Source: an uncultured Caryophanales bacterium
GTDB lineage: Bacteria; Bacillota_I; Bacilli_A; RF39; UBA660
Direction of reading: 5' to 3'
DNA: 9,665 nt
Assembly (NCBI GenBank): GCA_905206805.1
Contig: CAJLIR010000030.1
Coordinates: 1-9,665, forward strand
The notes under the pieces were generated by a model. The model did not search any database, was not told where the DNA came from, and saw only the letters and a program-made list of their open reading frames with translations. How positions within the stretch are numbered: position 1 is the stretch's first letter; each line of letters opens with the position of its first letter. The position numbers and the translations under genes are program-made. Of this stretch, positions 1-5,769 are shown piece after piece.

Positions 1-561
1 GCCTATATATTTTCAACAGAAAATTTTAAAAGAAGTGAAGCAGAAGTAAAATATTTAATGGATATGATAGTTAAAAAATTTAAGTTATATTCAAAAAAAT
101 ATAATAAAGAGAATATTAAAATAATTTTTTCTGGTCGTAAAATTGGATTAAGAGATGATGTTATTAAGGTAATTAATGATTTAGAGAAAGAAACAAAAAA
201 TAATACAAAAGGAATTATAAATTTTTGCCTTAATTATGGAGGTCATTCTGAAATAATTGATGCAACTAAAAAAATTTATGAAGATATAAATAATGAATTA
301 TTATCTATCGATGAATTAAACGAAGATATTTACTCAAAATATTTATATCAAAATTTACCACCTGTTGATTTTTTAATTAGAACTAGTGGTGAAAATAGAG
401 TTAGTAATTTTATGTTATGGCAAATATCCTATGCAGAATTTTATTTTCCAAAAACATACTTTCCTGACTTTGATGAACAAGAATTTGAAATTGCTTTGTT
501 AGAATACAATAAAAGAGATAGAAGATTTGGAGGAATAAAATATGAAAACAAGAATAATTAG
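1..561 (+). CDS. uppS: Undecaprenyl diphosphate synthase, 3' part (5' end outside window)
   Basis: This enzyme condenses isopentenyl diphosphate units onto farnesyl diphosphate to make the C55 lipid carrier used for peptidoglycan and wall polymers; it works at the inner face of the membrane. The reading frame is open from base 1, so translation begins upstream. The 186 visible residues open with AYIFSTENFKR, matching the conserved FSTENW-R segment of cis-prenyltransferases. Near the C terminus are the family motifs DFLIRTSGE, ISNF-like VSNFMLWQ, YAEFYF and RDRRFGG. About 60-70 N-terminal residues, including the catalytic Asp and the diphosphate-binding loop, lie outside the window. The stop codon lies inside cdsA: the two genes overlap by 20 bases, and the cdsA ribosome binding site is within uppS, which suggests translational coupling. 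Family identity is close to certain. Confidence 0.96.
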   Translation, partial: AYIFSTENFKRSEAEVKYLMDMIVKKFKLYSKKYNKENIKIIFSGRKIGLRDDVIKVINDLEKETKNNTKGIINFCLNYGGHSEIIDATKKIYEDINNELLSIDELNEDIYSKYLYQNLPPVDFLIRTSGENRVSNFMLWQISYAEFYFPKTYFPDFDEQEFEIALLEYNKRDRRFGGIKYENKNN

Positions 562-1339
562 TGCAATAGTGGCTCTTTTAATTTTTATACCAATTTTTAT
601 TAAAGGTGGAATGCTTTTCGATGTAGCAGTCTTTGTTTTAGCAGTGCTTGGGTTAAAGGAATTTTTAGAAGTAAAGAAAAGTAAAAAAGAAATGCCCTTT
701 TTTATAGAATTTATTTCATATATATCACTTGGATTAATAATATTCTTTAATTCATCTAATAATTATTTGCTATCTGTTGATTATCGTATGGTAGCTGGGT
801 TATTCTTAACATTTTTGATACCTACAGTTTTGTATCATGATAGAAGTTTATATAGTATTAACGATGCATTTTATTTAATTGGTGGAGTATTTTTCCTTGG
901 GTTTTCTTTTTCATTATTTACTCTTTTACGTAATGAAGGAATGGAAATTTTATTATATTTATTGCTTATTTCAATTTTTACTGATACTTTTGCCTATTTT
1001 GTTGGCATGCTTATAGGTAAGAATAAATTGCTAGAAGATATTTCTCCTAAAAAAACTATTGAAGGAATGATTGGTGGTACAGTTTTATCTGTCATTATTG
1101 CAAGTAATTTTTACTATACTGTAATAGATAGTAGTTTACCACTTTATATAATAATTTTTATGACAACATTTTTATCAATTATTGGTCAGTTTGGAGATTT
1201 AGTATTCTCAGCAATAAAAAGATATTATGGAAAAAAAGACTTTTCAAATATTATGCCAGGTCATGGTGGTATTTTGGATAGATTAGATAGTATTATTTTT
1301 GTAGCGTTAGGATTTATGTTTTTTATTTCACTTATATAG
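542..1339 (+). CDS. cdsA: Phosphatidate cytidylyltransferase (CDP-diglyceride synthase)
   Basis: This integral membrane enzyme makes CDP-diacylglycerol from phosphatidic acid and CTP, the branch point for phosphatidylglycerol and cardiolipin. The 265-residue length is normal for the family. The protein is hydrophobic throughout, with about seven or eight predicted membrane segments. The family signature falls near residues 223-250: SAIKR, then KKDF, then MPGHGGILDRLDS. The segment FTDTFAYFVG at mid-protein and the following SPKKTIEG are also typical. The ATG is supported by a GGAGGA sequence at 529-534, eight bases upstream and within uppS. The stop codon is TAG, and the rseP ribosome binding site begins at that stop. 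In most Firmicutes that make isoprenoids by the MEP pathway, dxr comes next; here it is absent. Confidence 0.96.
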   Translation: MKTRIISAIVALLIFIPIFIKGGMLFDVAVFVLAVLGLKEFLEVKKSKKEMPFFIEFISYISLGLIIFFNSSNNYLLSVDYRMVAGLFLTFLIPTVLYHDRSLYSINDAFYLIGGVFFLGFSFSLFTLLRNEGMEILLYLLLISIFTDTFAYFVGMLIGKNKLLEDISPKKTIEGMIGGTVLSVIIASNFYYTVIDSSLPLYIIIFMTTFLSIIGQFGDLVFSAIKRYYGKKDFSNIMPGHGGILDRLDSIIFVALGFMFFISLI

Positions 1340-1350
1340 GAGGAATAATA

Positions 1351-2406
1351 ATGACAATTATATATTTTATTTTAGTACTTGGAATAACAGTTTTTATTCA
1401 TGAGTTAGGTCACTTTTTGTTTGCAAAGAAAGCTGGTATTTATGTATATGAGTTTTCAATTGGAATGGGACCTAAATTATTTCAAATTCATAGTAAAAAG
1501 GATGAAACAGTATATAGTATAAGACTTTTTCCAATTGGTGGTTATGTTCAAATGGCTGGCGAATCAGTTGAAGAAGATAAGAATATTCCAAAAGAAAAAA
1601 TGATGCAGTCAAAAACTTGGTTGCAACGTTTTATGACTATTATAGCTGGTGTCTTATTTAACTTTTTATTAGCAATCCTATTATTTTTTATAATTGGTTT
1701 AATTAATGGATCTCCAAGCCGTGAAACATACATTAATACCGTTGAAATTGATAGTCCAGCCTATAATGCAGGTCTTCTAGAAAATAGTAAAATTGTTAGT
1801 TTAAATGGACATAAAATTAAATCATTATCTCATCTTGCTCTTGAATTTGAGATAAATTATGGTGAAAATTTTGAGTTTACAGTTGTTACGCCTTCAGGTG
1901 AAGAAAGTAAAGTTTCAATAAAACCAGTTGAAAAAAATGATAATGTAGATGAAAATAACGACTCAGGAAAAAAATATTATTATGGATTCTCATATAAAAA
2001 TAATTATGAAAAAGGTATCATTGCTGCTATAAAATACGCATTTACAAATGTTTTAGCTTTAATTCACCAGATGATTTTAGTAATATTTTACCTTATTACT
2101 GGTAAATTATCTTTAAATAATTTATCTGGTCCGATAGGCATTTACAATATAGTTGGAGAGGCCGCAAAATATGGAATATTAACTATGATGAATTTAATTG
2201 GACTATTATGCGTTAATGTAGGTTTTATTAATATATTACCACTTCCTGCTTTTGATGGTGGAAGATTATTATTTTTAGTTATTGAAAAAATTAAAGGTAA
2301 ACCTGTTGATCCTAAAATAGAAAATACAATTCATTTAGTTGGAATGGTATTATTAATGATTTTAATGGTAGTAATAACATATAATGATATTTTGAGGTTT
2401 TTCTAA
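1351..2406 (+). CDS. rseP: RseP/RasP family site-2 intramembrane zinc metalloprotease
   Basis: This is a membrane-embedded protease that cuts substrates within or next to the membrane, typically anti-sigma factors (RasP in Bacillus) or signal-peptide remnants (Eep in enterococci). The zinc motif HELGH is at residues 17-21 in the first membrane helix. It is followed by FSIGMGPKLF and PIGGYVQMAG, both conserved in the family. A single PDZ-like domain spans about residues 125-195 (EIDSPAYNAGLLENSKIVSLNG). The third zinc ligand is in the C-terminal motif LPLPAFDGGR, with Asp near residue 302. The 351-residue length suits the one-PDZ Gram-positive type. GGAGG at 1339-1343 lies seven bases before the ATG. 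The stop overlaps the next start as TAATG. The target is unknown; no anti-sigma factor is visible here. Confidence 0.95.
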   Translation: MTIIYFILVLGITVFIHELGHFLFAKKAGIYVYEFSIGMGPKLFQIHSKKDETVYSIRLFPIGGYVQMAGESVEEDKNIPKEKMMQSKTWLQRFMTIIAGVLFNFLLAILLFFIIGLINGSPSRETYINTVEIDSPAYNAGLLENSKIVSLNGHKIKSLSHLALEFEINYGENFEFTVVTPSGEESKVSIKPVEKNDNVDENNDSGKKYYYGFSYKNNYEKGIIAAIKYAFTNVLALIHQMILVIFYLITGKLSLNNLSGPIGIYNIVGEAAKYGILTMMNLIGLLCVNVGFINILPLPAFDGGRLLFLVIEKIKGKPVDPKIENTIHLVGMVLLMILMVVITYNDILRFF

Positions 2407-2741
2407 TGAATATTGATTATGGTAAAATTTTTAAAAATTATAATTTTATTAATGAATATTGCTTTAATAAAGAAGATTATATTAGTGATATGCTTATCAA
2501 AAACTATAGAACATTAATTTATAATATTGATATTAATAATAAATTAGATTTGCGTCTTGCTAAAAAAATAGATATTATTATGAATTTATATATTATTGAT
2601 ATTGATTTTTATAAGAATATTCAAGATTATTTAAACGATTTTGAACATAGCAATATACAAGATTTAAATAAAATTTTAATAAAAGAATATGAGAAATATC
2701 AACAAATTTTACCTACAATAACAACAAGTAGATGGATATAA
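2406..2741 (+). CDS. Unrecognised 111-residue protein, translationally coupled to rseP
   Basis: I do not recognise this protein. It is rich in Asn, Ile, Asp, Lys and Tyr. It has no signal peptide, membrane segment or cysteine cluster (only one Cys, near residue 19). The pattern of hydrophobic residues suggests a mostly helical soluble protein, for example LRLAKKIDIIMNLYIIDIDF around residues 49-68. It should be a real gene because it starts at the rseP stop through a TAATG overlap, stays open for 111 codons in very AT-rich DNA, and ends about 30 bases before a terminator. No clear Shine-Dalgarno precedes it (only TTGAGG about ten bases upstream), so it probably depends on ribosomes finishing rseP. 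In related bacteria proS or polC often follows rseP; this is neither, nor an obvious fragment of them. Confidence 0.75.
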   Translation: MNIDYGKIFKNYNFINEYCFNKEDYISDMLIKNYRTLIYNIDINNKLDLRLAKKIDIIMNLYIIDIDFYKNIQDYLNDFEHSNIQDLNKILIKEYEKYQQILPTITTSRWI

Positions 2742-2773
2742 TTGGTATTATAAATTTATATATGCATATAAGT

Positions 2774-2798
2774 AAAGTAGAGTTTTTCTACTTTTTTT
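2774..2798 (+). terminator. Rho-independent terminator of the uppS-cdsA-rseP operon
   Basis: AAAGTAG at 2774-2780 pairs perfectly with CTACTTT at 2788-2794, and one more A-T pair closes a five-base GTTTT loop. The stem runs straight into four further T residues. It lies about 30 bases after the 111-codon gene and ahead of the rpsB promoter, so it separates the two operons. Confidence 0.88.
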
Positions 2799-2808
2799 AA
2801 AAATTTTA

Positions 2809-2837
2809 TTGTCTAAATTATATTTTAATGATATAAT
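2809..2837 (+). promoter_or_regulatory. Promoter of rpsB-tsf (sigma-A type, extended -10)
   Basis: TTGTCT at 2809-2814 is followed, after exactly 17 bases, by a perfect TATAAT at 2832-2837. A TG one base before the -10 box (TGATATAAT) makes it an extended -10 element. Transcription would start near 2844, giving a leader of about 100 bases before rpsB. This is the best promoter in the window and fits a highly expressed ribosomal operon. Confidence 0.8.
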
Positions 2838-2843
2838 ACACTT

Positions 2844-2944
2844 GGCTTTTTCAAATACACACGGCATTGATTTAAGTTCCTAGTGCCTTATGGTGGAATT
2901 TAAAGATGATGTGTCGGAGGAAAATAACAAAAGGAGGATGAAAT
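2844..2944 (+). promoter_or_regulatory. Structured rpsB 5' leader with a predicted H-type pseudoknot
   Basis: Three sets of complementary segments nest in the leader. ACACA at 2857-2861 pairs with TGTGT at 2910-2914 as an outer stem. TTTAAGTTCC at 2871-2880 pairs with GGAATTTAAA at 2895-2904 over ten positions with one G-U. GGCAT at 2863-2867 pairs with GTGCC at 2883-2887, which lies in the loop of the ten-base stem, so the fold is a pseudoknot. Two SD-like sequences follow, GGAGG at 2916-2920 and AAGGAGG at 2931-2937; the second is seven bases from the ATG. TTCCT at 2877-2881 could instead pair with AGGAA at 2918-2922 over the first SD. The placement suggests an autoregulatory site for ribosomal protein S2. 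That role is inference; I cannot assign it to a named RNA family. Confidence 0.65.
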
Positions 2945-3982
2945 ATGGCAGTAGTGTCAATGAGTTATTTACTAGAAGCAGGAGTACATTTCGGTCATCA
3001 AACTAAGAGATGGAATCCTAAAATGAAAGAATATATATTTACATCAAGAGATGATATATATATTATTGATTTACAAAAAACAGCTAAAAAAATTGAGGAA
3101 GCATATGTAGCATTAAGAAATATTGTTGCAAATGGTGGAAAAGTTTTACTTGTAGGTACAAGAAAACAAGCTCAAGAAGCTGTTAGAGAAGAAGCACTTC
3201 GTTCAAAATCTTATTATGTAACAGAAAGATGGTTAGGTGGAACTTTAACAAACTTCAAAACAATTAGAAGAAGAGTTAAAAGATTAGAAGAAATCGAAAA
3301 AATGGAAAAAGATGGTTATTTCGATTTATTACCTAAAAAAGAAGTTATTGGTCTTAAAAAAGAATATGACAAATTAAATAAAATTCTATGTGGTATTCGT
3401 GAAATGTATAAATTACCAGATGCTTTATATATAGTTGATCCATCAAAAGAAGAAATCGCAATTAGAGAAGCAAGAAAACTTCATATTCCAGTTTTTGGAA
3501 TTGTAGATACTAACTGTGATCCTGATATGGTAGATTATGTAATTCCAGGTAATGATGATGCTATTAGAGCAGTTAAATTAATTACTGGTGTTATGGCTAA
3601 CGCAATTTGTGAAGCACAAGGTGAAAAATTAGTTGACTATGTTAAAGATGAAGATAAAAATAGTAATGCTAATGAAATTATGCAAAGAGCAGTAGATTCT
3701 GTTAAGAAAAAAGAAGATAGACCAAGAAGATTTGATAATAATAAAAGATTTGAAGATCGTAGAAACTTTAATAATGAAAGAAAAAATGATAGAAAAGAAG
3801 TTGCACAAACAAAAGAAGTAAAAAAAGAAGTTAAAGAAGAAAAAGTTGCTGTAAAAGAAGAAAAAGCTAGTACTGATTTAAGTACATTAACAGTTGCTGA
3901 ACTTCGTGAAATGGCTAAGTCAAAAGAAGTTAAAGGTTATTCTACAATGAAAAAGTCAGAATTAATCGATGCTTTAAAATAA
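2945..3982 (+). CDS. rpsB: 30S ribosomal protein S2 with a C-terminal Rho_N/SAP-like extension
   Basis: S2 is a small-subunit protein that joins late in assembly and helps anchor S1 or mRNA near the platform. Residues 1 to about 230 are standard S2: VSMSYLLEAGVHFGHQTKRW at the start, then IYIIDLQKT, RWLGGTLTNF, DPSKEEIAIREA, VDTNCDP and VIPGNDDA. The full protein has 345 residues, while typical bacterial S2 is near 240-260. The extra part is a charged linker at about 235-310, first Arg/Asn/Asp-rich and then Lys/Glu/Val-rich. It ends in a compact domain at about 311-345 (VAELREMAKSKEVKGY, then MKKSELIDAL) that matches the Rho N-terminal/SAP-like helix-extended-loop-helix pattern. AAGGAGG seven bases upstream fixes the start. 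It is cotranscribed with tsf. The core call is certain; the tail assignment is by motif only. Confidence 0.97.
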   Translation: MAVVSMSYLLEAGVHFGHQTKRWNPKMKEYIFTSRDDIYIIDLQKTAKKIEEAYVALRNIVANGGKVLLVGTRKQAQEAVREEALRSKSYYVTERWLGGTLTNFKTIRRRVKRLEEIEKMEKDGYFDLLPKKEVIGLKKEYDKLNKILCGIREMYKLPDALYIVDPSKEEIAIREARKLHIPVFGIVDTNCDPDMVDYVIPGNDDAIRAVKLITGVMANAICEAQGEKLVDYVKDEDKNSNANEIMQRAVDSVKKKEDRPRRFDNNKRFEDRRNFNNERKNDRKEVAQTKEVKKEVKEEKVAVKEEKASTDLSTLTVAELREMAKSKEVKGYSTMKKSELIDALK

Positions 3983-3990
3983 TAGATAAT

Positions 3991-4019
3991 AAGGTGATTT
4001 TAAAAAAATCATCTTTAAT
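3991..4019 (+). promoter_or_regulatory. Hairpin between rpsB and tsf, possible attenuator
   Basis: AAGGTGATTTT at 3991-4001 pairs with AAAATCATCTT at 4005-4015 over eleven positions with one G-T wobble and a three-base loop. It is followed by an interrupted T-run (TAATTTT). The stem is mostly A-T and the tract is broken, so it would be a weak or partial terminator, or an mRNA-processing or stability element that sets the rpsB to tsf ratio. No separate tsf promoter was evident. Confidence 0.4.
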
Positions 4020-4040
4020 TTTAAAGGAAGGGAAGATAGT

Positions 4041-4919
4041 ATGGTAAGTCCAAGTTTAGTAAAAGATTTAAGAGAAATGACAGGAGCAGGAATGCTTGAT
4101 TGTAAAAAAGCATTGGATGCAACAAATGGAAATATTGATGAAGCAGTTAATTGGTTAAGAGAAAAAGGAATTTCAAAAGCTGCAAAAAAAGCTGATCGTA
4201 TCGCTGCAGAAGGAATTGCTTCAATATTAATTGATGGAAATAATGCAGTCATATTAGAAGTAAATTCAGAAACTGACTTTGTTGCTAAAAATGAAGAATT
4301 TTTAAGTATGGTTAAAGACATTTTAAAAACAATCATAAAAAGTGATGTAAAAAGTATAGAAGATGTTTTAGCATTAAATTGCGATGGTGAAACTATTGAA
4401 TCACTAATCGTTAATAAAACTGCAACAATTGGAGAAAAGTTAAGTTTAAGAAGATTTGAAAAAGTAACTAAAAAAGATAATGAACAATTTGGTTCATATA
4501 TTCACATGGGTGGTAGAATCGCAACTCTAATTGTTACTGAAAATACGACTGAAGAAGTGGCTAAAGATGTTGCTATGCATGCTGCAGCAATGAGACCTTT
4601 ATATTTACATAGTAGTGAGGTTCCTGAAGCTGTTCTTGAAAAAGAAAAAGAAGTTATTAGAGAACAATTAATTAATGAAGGTAAACCAGCTGATAGAATA
4701 GAAAGTATTATGGTTGGTAAAATTAATAAATACTATGAAGAAGTAGCTTTAGAAAATCAAATTTTTATTAAAGCAGAAAATAAAGAAACTGTAGCTAAAT
4801 TTGTAGCTAATCATGGAGGAAAAATATTATCTATGATTCGTTATGAAGTTGGTGAAGGTATTGAGAAAAAAGAAGAAAACTTTGCTGATGAAGTAGCAAA
4901 ACAAATTAATAATATATAA
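4041..4919 (+). CDS. tsf: Elongation factor Ts
   Basis: EF-Ts is the guanine-nucleotide exchange factor that recycles EF-Tu from its GDP form. The protein has 292 residues, a normal length. An N-terminal UBA-like domain at about residues 1-45 contains the first family signature LREMTGAGMLDCKKAL (10-25). The second signature, VNSETDFVAKNEEF, carries the TDF triplet at 78-80, which inserts into EF-Tu to displace magnesium. The rest forms the core and dimerisation subdomains (GSYIHMGGRIATLIV, DVAMHAAAMRPLYL). The start is preceded by AAAGGAAGGG at 4023-4032, weaker than the SD sites of neighbouring genes. It lies 58 bases after rpsB, as in nearly all bacteria. The usual next genes pyrH and frr are absent; a terminator and a two-component system follow instead. 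Confidence 0.97.
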   Translation: MVSPSLVKDLREMTGAGMLDCKKALDATNGNIDEAVNWLREKGISKAAKKADRIAAEGIASILIDGNNAVILEVNSETDFVAKNEEFLSMVKDILKTIIKSDVKSIEDVLALNCDGETIESLIVNKTATIGEKLSLRRFEKVTKKDNEQFGSYIHMGGRIATLIVTENTTEEVAKDVAMHAAAMRPLYLHSSEVPEAVLEKEKEVIREQLINEGKPADRIESIMVGKINKYYEEVALENQIFIKAENKETVAKFVANHGGKILSMIRYEVGEGIEKKEENFADEVAKQINNI

Positions 4920-4926
4920 TATGTAA

Positions 4927-4956
4927 AAGCAAATAGAAATTTCTATTTGTTTTTTT
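4927..4956 (+). terminator. Rho-independent terminator of rpsB-tsf
   Basis: CAAATAG at 4930-4936 pairs with CTATTTG at 4943-4949, and the flanking A and G bases (4927-4929) can pair into the start of the T-run. The stem continues inward with A-T pairs. It is followed by seven T residues (4950-4956). It lies eight bases past the tsf stop and is a textbook terminator. Confidence 0.9.
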
Positions 4957-5019
4957 CCCATAATTTTACATATTTTTATCAAATTTTAAACACATTTATT
5001 TTTTATAATGATTACAGTT

Positions 5020-5110
5020 GGAGGTGATCATAGTAGAAAAATAAATACTTAAATATAATAAAATATGAGGTGGTTGAGTAAATAATTGTGATATACTATA
5101 AACTGAGGTG
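5020..5110 (+). promoter_or_regulatory. Leader of the two-component operon with an orphan perfect SD and weak promoter candidates
   Basis: GGAGGTGATC at 5020-5029 is fully complementary to the usual 3' end of 16S rRNA, yet every frame behind it closes within about seven codons. GAGGTG recurs at 5067-5072 and again at 5105-5110, where the last copy serves as the response-regulator ribosome binding site. One promoter candidate is TTGAGT at 5074-5079 with TATAAA at 5097-5102 (17-base spacer), but transcription would then begin inside the SD. A TATAAT at 5004-5009 has no good -35. The true promoter is not settled by reading. Confidence 0.35.
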
Positions 5111-5115
5111 TAGAT

Positions 5116-5769
5116 ATGTACAATATTTGTTTAGTTGAAGATGAAAAGGATTTAAATCATTTGATTAAAACTTATCTAGAACGTGAAGGATATAATGTTA
5201 CTACATATTTTAATGGTAATAGCGCTATAGAACACGTAAATGATAATTTTGATTTGTGGGTTGTTGATATAATGTTAGGCGACAGTATTAGTGGTTACGA
5301 TATTATAAAAAAAATTAGAGAAATAAAACCTAATTTACCAGTCATTTTTACATCGGCGCGAGATCAAGATTTAGATAAGATTATAGGACTTGAGTTAGGA
5401 AGTGATGATTATGTTACAAAGCCCTACTCTCCAAAAGAATTAGTTTTAAGAATAAATAATATTATTAAAAGAGTATACAATAAAACTCAAAAATTAGTTT
5501 ATGAAAATTATGAAATAGATGTAGATAAACGCGTCTGCTATGATAATAAAAAAGAAGTAGAATTAACTACATTGGAATTTGAACTTTTATTGTTATTAAT
5601 TAATAATAAAAATACCTCATTTAGCCGCGATGATATTTTAAAAAAAGTTTGGGGTAGTGATTATTTTGGAAGTGATAGGGTAGTTGATGATTTGGTTAGA
5701 AGACTAAGAAAAAAGATGCCTAAAATAAAAATTAATACAATTTATGGATTCGGGTATCGATTAGTATGA
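5116..5769 (+). CDS. OmpR/PhoB-family DNA-binding response regulator
   Basis: This is the cytoplasmic output protein of a two-component system: phosphorylation by the partner kinase promotes dimerisation and DNA binding. The receiver domain covers residues 1 to about 115. Visible residues are the acidic pair Glu8-Asp9, phosphoacceptor Asp51 (VVDIMLG), the switch Thr79 (IFTSARD) and Lys102 before a proline (DDYVTKPYSP). A winged-helix output domain follows at about 120-217, with LTTLEFELLLLLINN, SRDDILKKVWG, DRVVDDLVRRLRKK and a closing YGFGYRLV. The length of 217 is slightly short but intact. GAGGTG seven bases upstream supports the start. The stop overlaps the kinase start as ATGA, so the pair is translationally coupled. 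No target or stimulus can be read from the window. Confidence 0.95.
   Translation: MYNICLVEDEKDLNHLIKTYLEREGYNVTTYFNGNSAIEHVNDNFDLWVVDIMLGDSISGYDIIKKIREIKPNLPVIFTSARDQDLDKIIGLELGSDDYVTKPYSPKELVLRINNIIKRVYNKTQKLVYENYEIDVDKRVCYDNKKEVELTTLEFELLLLLINNKNTSFSRDDILKKVWGSDYFGSDRVVDDLVRRLRKKMPKIKINTIYGFGYRLV

Noticed and set aside
1548..1733. 61-codon minus-strand frame within rseP
   Set aside because: It is a shadow of rseP without any initiation signal.
3974..4336. 120-codon minus-strand frame over the start of tsf
   Set aside because: It lies opposite the well-supported tsf coding sequence, shows no SD and resembles no family.
5767..5769. Possible recoding of TGA as tryptophan (mycoplasma code)
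   Set aside because: TGA ends the response regulator at the expected family length after YGFGYRLV and forms the usual ATGA overlap; no conserved protein here contains an in-frame TGA.
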